The notes under the pieces were generated by a model that had not been told where the DNA came from, ran no database searches, and was given only the letters and a program-made list of their open reading frames with translations. From an uncultured Winogradskyella sp. (GTDB lineage: Bacteria; Bacteroidota; Bacteroidia; Flavobacteriales; Flavobacteriaceae): 64,000 nt of DNA. The stretch spans positions 62,001 through 126,000 of the forward strand of contig NZ_CANLYI010000005.1 of assembly GCF_947495255.1 (NCBI RefSeq), written 5' to 3'. The translations under genes were made by a program, and so were the position numbers. How positions within the stretch are numbered: the stretch's first letter is position 1; each line of letters starts with the position of its first letter. Positions 17,426 through 25,931 of this stretch are shown in pieces.

Positions 17426-18787
17426 ATGACACAGCAAGAACTTCAGCATTTATATTGGCGAGTTGGTTTTGGGATTAATCCGACTAACTTTAATTCATTG
17501 CCTAAAAATAGGCAGCAAATAGTGGATGCTATTTTTGATAATTCTAAATCGATATCACCTCTTAAAATTGACTTGTCTTTTATGCACGGTGTTACTGTAA
17601 AGGACCTAAAAGAGAATCCTAAATTTGCTCAAGAATTAAGGGTTGCAAGTAGAAAAAAGCTGGCAAATTTAAATTATGCTTGGTTAAATCAATTGGTTGA
17701 TGCTAAAGAGTTACTGAGAGAGAAAATGACGCTGTTTTGGGCTAATCACTTTGTGTGTAAAGACAACCATGTAGTATTTGCTCAAAAATTTAATAATACG
17801 CTTAGAACGCATGCGCTTGGTGATTTTAAAACTTTTGTAAAATCAATATCTAAGGAAGCAGCAATGCTTAAATATTTAAATGGCAAACAAAATAAAAAAA
17901 ACCAACCTAATGAGAATTTTGCTCGCGAACTAATGGAGTTGTTTACATTAGGTGAAGGACAATATTCTGAAAAAGATATAAAAGAAAGCGCCAGAGCTTT
18001 TACAGGTTATAACCATGATTTTGATGGGAATTTCAGGTTTAAAATGAAAGTTCATGATCAAGGTGAAAAAACATTTTTTGGTAAAACCGGTAATTTTTCA
18101 GGTGATGATATTATTGATATAATTCTTGAAGATAAACAATGCGCGACCTATATATCAGATAAAATCTATCGTTATTTTGTAAATCCAAAACCTAATAAAA
18201 AACATATTGAAGCCATGGCTAATGTTTTTTATAAGGATTATAATATCGAAAATCTAATGCGTTTTGTGTTGTTGTCAGATTGGTTTTATGATGATGAGAA
18301 TGTAGGTGCAAAAATTAAATCACCTATTGAATATTTAATAGGCATGGTAAAAATAGTTCCTGTTAAATTTGGAAGAGAAAAGGATTTACTTAAAATTCAG
18401 AAACTTTTAGGGCAAACCTTATTGAATCCGCCAAATGTTGCAGGTTGGAAAGGTGATAAAGCTTGGATTGATGCTAATACTATAATGGTGCGTTTAAAAT
18501 TACCTTCGGTTATGTTGAATAATGCTGTAATTTCTTCGGGTGAAAATGATGAGTTAAGAAAGAAGTTTTTCAAGAAAAACAAAGGGAAATTGCCTATTAA
18601 AGTCACGGTTGATTGGAATACATTTTCAGAAAATTATAAAAATATTAATCCTGAAAATCTTCAAGATTATATCCTTCAAGGAAATAGTAATAAAGGTACT
18701 GCAGACTTTTTAAAAACGTTGAGTAAAACTTCTAAGCAAGAGTATTGTGTTCAGCTAATGTCGTTACCAGAATATCAAATGTGTTAA
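17426..18787 (+). CDS. DUF1800 domain protein
   Basis: This 453-residue protein matches DUF1800. Family landmarks are the N-terminal HLYWRVGFG, LREKMTLFWANHFVC, the highly conserved NENFARELMELFTLG and the DIKESARAFTGY block. It has no clear signal peptide. The gene is followed ten bases later by a DUF1501 gene. This pair recurs widely in Bacteroidota, Planctomycetota and Proteobacteria, and its biochemical role is unproven. A C-terminal NPPNVAGWKG segment, also family typical, is present. The start follows a terminator by about 40 bases, so it heads its own operon. Confidence 0.9.
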   Translation: MTQQELQHLYWRVGFGINPTNFNSLPKNRQQIVDAIFDNSKSISPLKIDLSFMHGVTVKDLKENPKFAQELRVASRKKLANLNYAWLNQLVDAKELLREKMTLFWANHFVCKDNHVVFAQKFNNTLRTHALGDFKTFVKSISKEAAMLKYLNGKQNKKNQPNENFARELMELFTLGEGQYSEKDIKESARAFTGYNHDFDGNFRFKMKVHDQGEKTFFGKTGNFSGDDIIDIILEDKQCATYISDKIYRYFVNPKPNKKHIEAMANVFYKDYNIENLMRFVLLSDWFYDDENVGAKIKSPIEYLIGMVKIVPVKFGREKDLLKIQKLLGQTLLNPPNVAGWKGDKAWIDANTIMVRLKLPSVMLNNAVISSGENDELRKKFFKKNKGKLPIKVTVDWNTFSENYKNINPENLQDYILQGNSNKGTADFLKTLSKTSKQEYCVQLMSLPEYQMC

Positions 18788-18797
18788 TAGAATAATC

Positions 18798-19985
18798 ATG
18801 GACAGACGAAAATTTATTAAGAATTCAGCATTAGCGAGCAGCTTGTTTTTTGTTCCAAATTTTGTAAAAGCTTTCGAATCTGTTACGGCGAAACAATTAG
18901 GCTATAAACGTTTGGTAATTGTTCAATTAGCAGGTGGTAATGATGGGTTAAATACAATAATTCCGCATAATAATGATTTGTATTACAATGCAAGGCCACA
19001 ATTAGCGATTACAAAAGGTATTATAAAACTGAATGACGATTTAGGGTTTCATCCTAGTTTAAGTCCATTGCGCTCTTTGTTTGATAATGGTGAATTGTCA
19101 ATAATAAATAACGTAGGTTATCCAAATCCGGTTCGCTCACATTTTAGATCTATGGATATTTGGCAAACAGCAAGTTCTTCTAATGAATATTTGCAAAGTG
19201 GTTGGTTAGGTCGTTATTTGGATAAGCATGGCGATAAGCCTTATAATGCTTTGGAAATGGATGAGCAATTAAGTTTAGCTATGAAAGGTGAGCATTTTAA
19301 TGGTATTGCCACTAATGATTATAAAGTTTTGTATAATACAGCAAAGGATCCTTATTTTAAAAAGGTGCTTAATCATTACAATGATGCACATTTAAGCGAA
19401 CATAATTTAGGCTATCTCTATCAGACTATGATAGAAGCTGAGTCTTCTGCTAGTTATATTTTTGAAAACACCAACGTAAAATCATCTCAAGAGAGCTATC
19501 CTCAAAACGGATTTGCAAAGCAGCTTAAAAGTATTGCGCAATTTATCAATTCAGGTTTAGATACAAAGGTGTTTTATACCTCTTTAGGTGGTTTTGATAC
19601 TCATGCCGGTCAAAATAATAAACAAACAAAATTGTTATCGCAGTACGCAGAGAGTGTTTTGGCTTTTGTAAAGGACTTAAAACGAAATAATACTTTTGAG
19701 GATACTTTAATTTTCACCTTTTCAGAATTTGGAAGACGCGTAAAACAGAATGCAGCTAATGGCACAGATCATGGTGCGGCAAATAATGTGTTTGTAATTG
19801 GTGAAAATTTAAAGAAAGCAGGTTTCTATAATGATCTTGCGAGTTTAAGTGATTTAGATGGGAATGGTGATTTAAAATATGATGTTGATTTTAGATCTGT
19901 TTATGCTACAATTCTTTCTAACTGGCTAAATGTTTCTGCCAAAGGAATTATTCCTTCCAAACAAAAAACATTGAATTTTATCTAG
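18798..19985 (+). CDS. DUF1501 domain protein (alkaline-phosphatase-like fold)
   Basis: This 395-residue protein is exported by a Tat-like signal (MDRRKFIKNSALASSLFF). Family landmarks include LVIVQLAGGNDGLNTIIP, the metal-site-like start of the sulfatase/phosphatase fold, SHFRSMDIWQT, YTSLGGFDTHAGQ and FSEFGRRVKQNAANGTDHG. These D and H residues resemble alkaline-phosphatase superfamily metal ligands, although enzymatic activity for DUF1501 is not established. It is encoded ten bases after the DUF1800 gene, and the two are expected to work together in the periplasm. Transcription ends at a hairpin 10 bases on. Confidence 0.9.
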   Translation: MDRRKFIKNSALASSLFFVPNFVKAFESVTAKQLGYKRLVIVQLAGGNDGLNTIIPHNNDLYYNARPQLAITKGIIKLNDDLGFHPSLSPLRSLFDNGELSIINNVGYPNPVRSHFRSMDIWQTASSSNEYLQSGWLGRYLDKHGDKPYNALEMDEQLSLAMKGEHFNGIATNDYKVLYNTAKDPYFKKVLNHYNDAHLSEHNLGYLYQTMIEAESSASYIFENTNVKSSQESYPQNGFAKQLKSIAQFINSGLDTKVFYTSLGGFDTHAGQNNKQTKLLSQYAESVLAFVKDLKRNNTFEDTLIFTFSEFGRRVKQNAANGTDHGAANNVFVIGENLKKAGFYNDLASLSDLDGNGDLKYDVDFRSVYATILSNWLNVSAKGIIPSKQKTLNFI

Positions 19986-19995
19986 GTATATAAAA

Positions 19996-20041
19996 AAACC
20001 TTGTTTCAATTTGAGCGTTAAGCTCTATAGAAACAAGGTTT
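19996..20041. terminator. Terminator hairpin between convergent genes
   Basis: AAACCTTGTTTC (19996-20007) is perfectly complementary to GAAACAAGGTTT (20030-20041), and the loop holds a second stem GAGC/GCTC. The T-run is on the minus strand, so it works best for the minus-strand gene at 20200 but can serve both. Confidence 0.85.
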
Positions 20042-20199
20042 AATAATTGATTAATAGCAATACAAAGATGTGCAATAATTCTATTCGTTAACAAATTTTT
20101 TGATGAATGGTTAAAAAAAATGTATAATCAGTAGTGTTTTGATGCAGTCTCCGATAAGACGCAGAAAACGAGGTTATAATTTCGTAAAATATCGATGAA

Positions 20200-21333
20200 C
20201 TAACTATATTTTACTTTTCTTAAAACTCGAATTGTTTCTTTATATGAAATATAGAGTTCTGTATCGTAATCTTTTATGTAGGGTTTTGAATATTCTAACT
20301 TATCTAGTGCGTCATCAAAACCGTTGAGGTAACAGATGAGATAACTTGCTGCTAAATTCTTTAAATCTTCAATTTCATTTTGAGATAATTCTTGTTTCTT
20401 TTGAAGTTTTTCTAAAATAGCATTGTTAGCATTGTAAATATGGTGCAATACTTTTTTGTCGAATTGTGGTGGCTCAAAAATAAGATTCACATCAATAGAA
20501 TAATTGGCATTGTCATTAAATTGAATCGTTTTTTCTTCAAGCTTATAGTATTTATAAGATTTGTTTAAGCCGAGTCTAACATATTCAATTATTCTAAAAG
20601 AGTTCTCGGAATATGAAATGGATACTTCATCTAGAGTGGAATAAAATAAACGTACCTGTTCGTTTATCATTTCAATATCAACTCTAGAAAAGAAGACTTC
20701 GTTTTTTATTACTTTCTTAGCGCCAGACCAGCATAAAACAAAGTATTCTTTAAACACTTTGTATTGCGGATTGTAATCTTGGCGTTTATTCATAAAATCA
20801 AAAACGCCTTCTAGTGTAAGTTCAATATTGTTTTGTGCATGCTTTTCTATGGCAGCCACAATTTTAGAATTCACATCTTTAATTTCAATATCAAAAACTT
20901 TAGGCATACTCATGCTTCCGTCTCTAAAAAAGACAGAACCACCATAATATTTCCAGATGTTTTTTCTAAGCGATGTGATAGAGTCAATTGGTCTAATAGT
21001 AACTAGGCCAACCACTTTGTCATCTGGTAAATGCGGAAAAGGAATATTTTCGTATTGTACAATTGGTGGGTTTGAGAGGTAGGCATTGATGAGATTCTGA
21101 ATTTTACTATCATCAAAAAAATCGACACCTACGATTTTGTTGTCGTCATCTTTTACACCAATTACTATGTAAGAGTTGTTTTTTGGATTGCTGTTAGAAA
21201 GTGCACAAACATGTTTTAAAAATTTAGCTTTTCCTTCTTTGTGGCCAATATTGATTTTTAACTTTTTATCATAGAAACTATTCTCATCATTATGAGCAAG
21301 TAAGTTTTTTATGAGAAGACGTTTGTTAATCAT
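20200..21333 (-). CDS. ATP-binding protein with AlbA_2 (Schlafen-like) domain
   Basis: This is a 377-residue protein. The N-terminal ~150 residues match the AlbA_2/Schlafen-like putative nucleotide-binding module: GHKEGKAKFLKHVCALSNSN, SYIVIGVKDDDNKIVGVDFFD, LINAYLSNPPIV and FFRDGSMSMP. The rest is beta- and then alpha-rich and not recognised. In flavobacteria such stand-alone proteins are common. AlbA_2 domains also occur in Schlafen-type tRNA/RNA nucleases and transcription regulators, so a regulatory or nuclease role is possible but not shown here. It is separated from the SDR gene upstream by 31 bases on the same strand and could share its transcript. Confidence 0.75.
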   Translation of the reverse strand: MINKRLLIKNLLAHNDENSFYDKKLKINIGHKEGKAKFLKHVCALSNSNPKNNSYIVIGVKDDDNKIVGVDFFDDSKIQNLINAYLSNPPIVQYENIPFPHLPDDKVVGLVTIRPIDSITSLRKNIWKYYGGSVFFRDGSMSMPKVFDIEIKDVNSKIVAAIEKHAQNNIELTLEGVFDFMNKRQDYNPQYKVFKEYFVLCWSGAKKVIKNEVFFSRVDIEMINEQVRLFYSTLDEVSISYSENSFRIIEYVRLGLNKSYKYYKLEEKTIQFNDNANYSIDVNLIFEPPQFDKKVLHHIYNANNAILEKLQKKQELSQNEIEDLKNLAASYLICYLNGFDDALDKLEYSKPYIKDYDTELYISYKETIRVLRKVKYS

Positions 21334-21364
21334 AATTTGTTTTCTTGCAAAAGAAGGACTTTTG

Positions 21365-22117
21365 TTAATTTGATTTTTTTACAATAGTAGAACTAGCCTG
21401 AGCAGTACAAAACATCAGAACATCTGCAATATTTACGTGTGCTGGTCTTGAGATGGCAAAGTAAATGACATCGGCAACATCTTCTGGTTGCAATGCTTTA
21501 TAGCCTTTATAAACATTATCTGCTTTAGAATCACCTTTAAAACGTACTTCTGAAAATTCAGTTTCTACCAAACCAGGATTAATAGCGCCTACTTTTATTC
21601 CGAAGGGATTTAAATCTATTCTCATACCTTCAGTGATTGCTAATACAGCATGTTTACTGCCGCAATACACATTTCCGTTTGGGTAAACTTCTTTGCCGGC
21701 TGAAGAGCCAATGTTAATGATGTGTCCGGATTTACGGTCTGTCATGCCAGGAATAATCGCTTTACTCACATAAAGTAAACCTTTTACATTGATGTCCATC
21801 ATGGCATCCCAATCATCTAAACTACCCGTTTGTATTGGGTCTAGTCCATGTGCGTTACCTGCGTTGTTAATGAGAATATCTATTTTTTGAAATTCTTTGG
21901 GTAAAGAAGCAATAGCTTCAAAAGTTTGTTTTCTATCACGAACGTCAAAATTTAATATATATACATCTGTTTCGCGAGATAATGCTTTTTGTACACTATC
22001 TAATCGTTCTTGTCTGCGGCCGCATAAAATTAAATTAATGCCGTGTTTAGCAAATTCGTGAGCAGTCGCTCTGCCTATTCCGCTAGTCGCTCCTGTGATT
22101 AATGCCGTTTTTTTCAT
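21365..22117 (-). CDS. Short-chain dehydrogenase/reductase (YdfG-like)
   Basis: This 250-residue classical SDR uses NAD(P)H. Visible motifs are the nucleotide-binding TGATSGIGRA near residue 8, the NNAG motif in DILINNAGNAHG, the catalytic serine in IGSSAGKEVYP and the YCGSK active-site Y/K. The R in LCGRRQER after beta-2 favours NADPH. Overall it resembles YdfG, which reduces 3-hydroxy acid or serine-type substrates, but the physiological substrate cannot be told. It lies downstream of a terminator (22168-22191), so it should have its own promoter, and it may run into the AlbA_2 gene. Confidence 0.88.
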   Translation of the reverse strand: MKKTALITGATSGIGRATAHEFAKHGINLILCGRRQERLDSVQKALSRETDVYILNFDVRDRKQTFEAIASLPKEFQKIDILINNAGNAHGLDPIQTGSLDDWDAMMDINVKGLLYVSKAIIPGMTDRKSGHIINIGSSAGKEVYPNGNVYCGSKHAVLAITEGMRIDLNPFGIKVGAINPGLVETEFSEVRFKGDSKADNVYKGYKALQPEDVADVIYFAISRPAHVNIADVLMFCTAQASSTIVKKSN

Positions 22118-22161
22118 TGCGAAGTTTTCTTGAGAAGTCAGAAATCGTTTTCTAATAATAA

Positions 22162-22191
22162 TTAAAAAACCCTTCTGGTTAGGGAAGGGTT
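22162..22191 (-). terminator. Intrinsic terminator after the aldo/keto reductase gene
   Basis: On the minus strand AACCCTTC and GAAGGGTT form an 8-bp stem with an 8-base loop followed by six Ts. It separates the aldo/keto reductase from the SDR gene. Confidence 0.85.
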
Positions 22192-22201
22192 AGTATAAGT
22201 T

Positions 22202-23065
22202 TTATGGAACTTTATGTCCTTGTGCAGCAGTCAATATTAAAAACCAATCTTCAGTTTCTAAGTTAATTTTTGTAGCTGCAACTGCTTGTTGTAATCTTTC
22301 TTTAGTTGTTGTGCCAACTACAGGATGAACACCAGATGGATGTTTCATAATCCAAGCCAATAGCAATTGGTCTTCGGTAGCATTGTATTTATCTTTAAGT
22401 GCACCTAGTTGTTTGTGTATGCGTCTAGTTTGCTCAGTATCTTCTTTAAACACAGAACCTAAAGGTGACCAAGCCATGGGTTTTATTCCGCTAGTCATCA
22501 TAAAATCTAACGTTCCGTTATACATTGCTGTATGTTCGGTTAAGGAGAATTCAATCTGATTGACGTCAATATCCATACGCAATCCAATCATGTCCATTTG
22601 CGATGGTGTAAAATTAGAAACACCAAAGTCTCTAATTTTTCCGTCTTTTTTTAAAATGGTAATTGCTTCAGCTATTTCTTCGGCAACCATTAAAGGACTC
22701 GGTCTGTGCAGTAATAACAAATCTAAATAGTCGGTATTTAAATTTCTTAAAGACTCTTCAACGGACCAGGTAATATAATCTTTACTGTAATTATAATGTT
22801 TAACCTTATTAGGTCGGTTTTCACATTCGTCTTGAATTCCACATTTAGAGATGAGCTGAATTTCCTTTCGCTTTAATCCAGAATCAGCAAATGCTTTTCC
22901 GAAGTCAGCTTCAGTTGTGTATGCACCATAAATATCAGCATGATCAAATGTGGTAATGTTGTTGGCAACGCAAAAATCTATCATTGATGCCATTTCTTTT
23001 TTCGAGAGTTGTTTTCCCCAACTCCCCCAAGTCATGGTTCCTGCAATTAATCGAGAATATGTCAC
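22202..23065 (-). CDS. Aldo/keto reductase (YdhF-like)
   Basis: This is a 287-residue NADPH-dependent oxidoreductase with a (beta/alpha)8 fold. The catalytic tetrad is visible: D and Y in TFDHADIYGAY, K in IQLISKCGIQ and H in DLLLLHRPSP. The YdhF-type start (SRLIAGTMTWGSWGKQLSKK) and the C-terminal GTTTKERLQQA cofactor motif are present. The length is usual. Monocistronic: it is followed by its own terminator and divergent from the lipoprotein gene at 23169. The substrate is unknown. Confidence 0.9.
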   Translation of the reverse strand: MTYSRLIAGTMTWGSWGKQLSKKEMASMIDFCVANNITTFDHADIYGAYTTEADFGKAFADSGLKRKEIQLISKCGIQDECENRPNKVKHYNYSKDYITWSVEESLRNLNTDYLDLLLLHRPSPLMVAEEIAEAITILKKDGKIRDFGVSNFTPSQMDMIGLRMDIDVNQIEFSLTEHTAMYNGTLDFMMTSGIKPMAWSPLGSVFKEDTEQTRRIHKQLGALKDKYNATEDQLLLAWIMKHPSGVHPVVGTTTKERLQQAVAATKINLETEDWFLILTAAQGHKVP

Positions 23066-23168
23066 TTATTTATCAGTTTAAGTATGTTTTCTTGCAATTC
23101 ATGTATAAAAGTACTCAAAACATTGATAAAACAGTATTATTGAGTGTAATTATTTAATTCTCTGTGTA

Positions 23169-23732
23169 ATGAATCACCTACAATCTATAAAAACTATTGT
23201 TTTATCTCTCGTTTTTTTAATTAGCTATACAAGCTGTACTAAAGATGATATGGGAAGAGATGGCAATAAAGCAGCTATTACTGTAAGTCTTAAAAGTAAT
23301 CTTAGTGAATACAGCGATGTATATTTTGATATTGAAGATGTACAGGTAAAAGTGAAAGAAGATGGGAATTTGTCTAATGCTTGGGTGAGTTTAAACGCTA
23401 TAAATACCGGAACACATAATGTGTCTGAATTAAGAAGTGATTCTGAATTACTTTTAGTAGACCATTTTGAAGTCAACCCAACTTATATTTACGAAGTTAG
23501 GTTGGTTCTTGGTGATAATAATTTTATGAATATCAATAATACTTTAGTGAATTTAGATATTACAAGTAGCGGAAACGGTTCACCTTCAAACTTAATAAAG
23601 AGAGATTTTGAAGCGAGTTATATATATCAGCTAGAAATAAACATTGATATAGATGAATCTGTAAGTTTTAGTGAAGACGAAAATATGATGATTCTTAATC
23701 CAAAATTGTACACAGAAATAAGAAAATTTTAA
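23169..23732 (+). CDS. DUF4382-like lipoprotein
   Basis: This 187-residue protein has a lipobox (LISYTSC) and a mature beta-sandwich that fits DUF4382: a SDVYFDIEDVQVKVKED strand pair, TGTHNVSELRSD, and YEVRLVLGDNNFMNI, then a final strand (NLDITSSGNGSPSN). These are cell-surface or periplasmic lipoproteins of unknown role, often acidic. It stands alone, with a UUCG-loop terminator 35 bases downstream. Family assignment rests on pattern, not a search. Confidence 0.68.
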   Translation: MNHLQSIKTIVLSLVFLISYTSCTKDDMGRDGNKAAITVSLKSNLSEYSDVYFDIEDVQVKVKEDGNLSNAWVSLNAINTGTHNVSELRSDSELLLVDHFEVNPTYIYEVRLVLGDNNFMNINNTLVNLDITSSGNGSPSNLIKRDFEASYIYQLEINIDIDESVSFSEDENMMILNPKLYTEIRKF

Positions 23733-23767
23733 TATTAATTAACCCTAATCCATAATTAATTCTTAAA

Positions 23768-23800
23768 AAGAGTAGTACTTCGGTGTTACTCTTTTTTTTT
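23768..23800 (+). terminator. Intrinsic terminator with UUCG tetraloop
   Basis: AAGAGTAGTAC (23768-23778) pairs with GTGTTACTCTT (23783-23793) through two G-T pairs, closed by a TTCG loop, with nine Ts after it. Confidence 0.9.
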
Positions 23801-23926
23801 AACCAATTGTTAACAGCATCTAACGAAAAATTTTAACATTTTGCATCCTCTAAAATATTGAATGACCATTTGTGTGAAATATTTTAAAAATGGTAATTAA
23901 TAGATTTGTTCTTAAACCCTTATATA

Positions 23927-24928
23927 ATGGAAGAAACGAATACAGTTGACATTAAGTCAATTAATGAAAAGATTGAAAAAGAAAGTGCATTTGTAGATTT
24001 ATTAACCTTAGAAATGAATAAGGTTATAGTTGGACAAAAACACATGGTAGAGCGTTTGCTTATCGGTTTATTAGGTCAAGGTCATATTTTATTAGAAGGT
24101 GTGCCAGGTTTAGCAAAAACTTTAGCGATTAATACCTTATCTAAAGCGATTGATGCTAGTTTTAGTAGGATCCAATTTACACCAGATTTATTGCCGGCAG
24201 ATGTTGTTGGTACACTGATTTTTAATATGAAAGAAAATGATTTCACTATTAAAAAAGGACCAATTTTCGCCAACTTTGTATTAGCAGATGAGATAAATAG
24301 AGCACCAGCAAAAGTGCAATCTGCTTTATTAGAAGCTATGCAAGAAAAGCAAGTAACTATTGGAGATGAAACTTTTATCTTAGATAAGCCATTTTTGGTG
24401 ATGGCAACAATGAATCCGGTTGAGCAAGAAGGAACTTATCCTTTGCCAGAAGCGCAAGTGGATCGTTTTATGCTAAAAACGGTTATTGATTATCCGAAAA
24501 TTGAAGAGGAACAAATGATTGTAAGAGCCAATTTAAGAGGTACTTATGAGAAAGTTAATCCTGTTGTTTCTGTAGCTCAAATTTTAAGTGCTCAAAAAGC
24601 AGTTAGAGAAGTGTACATGGATGAGAAAATTGAGAAATATATTCTTGATATTGTCTTTGCAACACGTTATCCTGAAAAATACAGATTAGATGATTTAAAA
24701 CCATTAATTTCTTTTGGAGCATCACCTCGTGGTAGTATTAACTTAGCAACAGCAGCAAAATGTTATGCTTTTATAAAACGAAGAGGTTATGTAATACCAG
24801 AAGATGTGAGAGCAATTGTACATGATGTTTTACGTCATAGAATAGGAATTACTTACGAAGCTGAAGCAGAAAATGTTACTTCGGAAGATATTATCAACAA
24901 AATTGTAAATGAGATAGAAGTACCATAA
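23927..24928 (+). CDS. MoxR family AAA+ ATPase
   Basis: This 333-residue AAA_3 ATPase acts as a chaperone for von Willebrand A (VWA) proteins such as the Bat proteins encoded downstream. The Walker A motif GVPGLAKT is at ~58-65 and Walker B in VLADEINRAP; sensor-1 (MATMNPVEQEGTYPLPEAQ) and sensor-2 (GASPRGSINL) are also present. A longer frame begins at a TTG at 23906, but the ATG at 23927 gives the normal family start (MEETNTVDIKSINE), so I use that. It leads the bat operon, 117 bases before the DUF58 gene, and that gap holds a 14-bp tandem repeat. Confidence 0.92.
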   Translation: MEETNTVDIKSINEKIEKESAFVDLLTLEMNKVIVGQKHMVERLLIGLLGQGHILLEGVPGLAKTLAINTLSKAIDASFSRIQFTPDLLPADVVGTLIFNMKENDFTIKKGPIFANFVLADEINRAPAKVQSALLEAMQEKQVTIGDETFILDKPFLVMATMNPVEQEGTYPLPEAQVDRFMLKTVIDYPKIEEEQMIVRANLRGTYEKVNPVVSVAQILSAQKAVREVYMDEKIEKYILDIVFATRYPEKYRLDDLKPLISFGASPRGSINLATAAKCYAFIKRRGYVIPEDVRAIVHDVLRHRIGITYEAEAENVTSEDIINKIVNEIEVP

Positions 24929-24973
24929 ATGAGTCTTAAGTATTTAGTCCTTAGTTAGCAGTCGTTTGCTCAG

Positions 24974-25039
24974 AACTGAATACAACAAACTGAACACAGA
25001 GGACTGAACACTGCAAATTGAATATTGCAAACTGCATAC
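24974..25039 (+). repeat. Five degenerate copies of a repeat at exact 14-bp period
   Basis: Ten-base cores start at 24974, 24988, 25002, 25016 and 25030: AACTGAATAC, AACTGAACAC, GACTGAACAC, AATTGAATAT, AACTGCATAC. The spacing is exactly 14 in each case. It lies between the MoxR stop and the DUF58 start, ending 6 bases before the ATG. Function is unknown. Confidence 0.75.
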
Positions 25040-25045
25040 TAAATA

Positions 25046-25912
25046 ATGGATACTAAAGAACTTCTAAAAAAAGTACGAAAAATAGAGATTAAGACACGTC
25101 GTTTGTCTGATCATATATTTGGAGGCGAATATCATTCGACCTTCAAAGGTCGTGGTATGACTTTTTCTGAAGTCCGTCAATATCAATTTGGTGATGATGT
25201 AAGAAATATAGATTGGAACGTTACGGCAAGAACCAATTTACCACACATTAAAGTTTTTGAAGAAGAACGTGAGCTCACCATGATGCTCATGGCAGATGTT
25301 TCTGGTAGTAAACTTTTTGGGACAAAGAATCAATTTAAAGATGAAATTGTTACCGAAATTGCAGCTACCTTAGCGTTTTCAGCAACTCAGAATAATGATA
25401 AAATAGGTTTGATTTTATTTTCGGATGAAATTGAATTGTTTATTCCGCCTAAAAAAGGACGTTCGCATGTCCTTAGAATTATTCGTGAGTTATTAGAGTT
25501 TCAACCTAAAAGTAAAAAAACCAACATTGGTGAAGCTTTAAAGTTTTTGTCTAACGTAATGAAGAAGAAAGCTATTGTATTTCTATTGTCAGATTTTGTT
25601 GCAGACGATTATAAGCATAATCTTAAAATAGCAGCAGGAAGGCATGATATTACAGGTATTAGAGTTTACGATAAACATGAAGCCGAAATTCCAAATATTG
25701 GAATGGTACAAATGGAAGACGAGGAGACTGGTGAATTAATGTTAGTAAATACAGGTTCAAAATCAGTACGTCAAAATTATAGTAAATTTTACAACGAAAA
25801 GGTTCACTACTTTAAGGACAGTTTCGCAAAATCTGGGTCTGGTTCTATTGATTGTCGTGTGGATGAAAGCTACGTAAAAAAATTATTGGGCTATTTTAAA
25901 CAAAGAGGCTAA
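25046..25912 (+). CDS. DUF58 domain protein of the Bat cluster
   Basis: This 288-residue cytosolic protein matches DUF58, with a VWA-like core. Landmarks are the N-terminal KTRRLSDHIFGGEYHSTFKG, GRGMTFSEVRQYQFGDDVRN, the family hallmark IDWNVTARTNLPHIKVFEEE, and a MIDAS-like ADVSGSKLFG. It is a MoxR partner by gene order and by family knowledge. The next gene begins 19 bases on. The ATG at 25046 directly follows the 14-bp repeat tract, so the usual Shine-Dalgarno space is occupied by that repeat. Confidence 0.9.
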   Translation: MDTKELLKKVRKIEIKTRRLSDHIFGGEYHSTFKGRGMTFSEVRQYQFGDDVRNIDWNVTARTNLPHIKVFEEERELTMMLMADVSGSKLFGTKNQFKDEIVTEIAATLAFSATQNNDKIGLILFSDEIELFIPPKKGRSHVLRIIRELLEFQPKSKKTNIGEALKFLSNVMKKKAIVFLLSDFVADDYKHNLKIAAGRHDITGIRVYDKHEAEIPNIGMVQMEDEETGELMLVNTGSKSVRQNYSKFYNEKVHYFKDSFAKSGSGSIDCRVDESYVKKLLGYFKQRG

Positions 25913-25931
25913 TCAGCTTGAAGTTTGATAG

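Noticed and set aside
23831-23843. Promoter TTAACATTTTG before the MoxR gene
   Set aside because: It does not match TAnnTTTG in register, so I did not call it.
24974-25039. Possible CRISPR array
   Set aside because: Units are too short (10-14 bases), degenerate and without unique spacers, and no cas genes are nearby.
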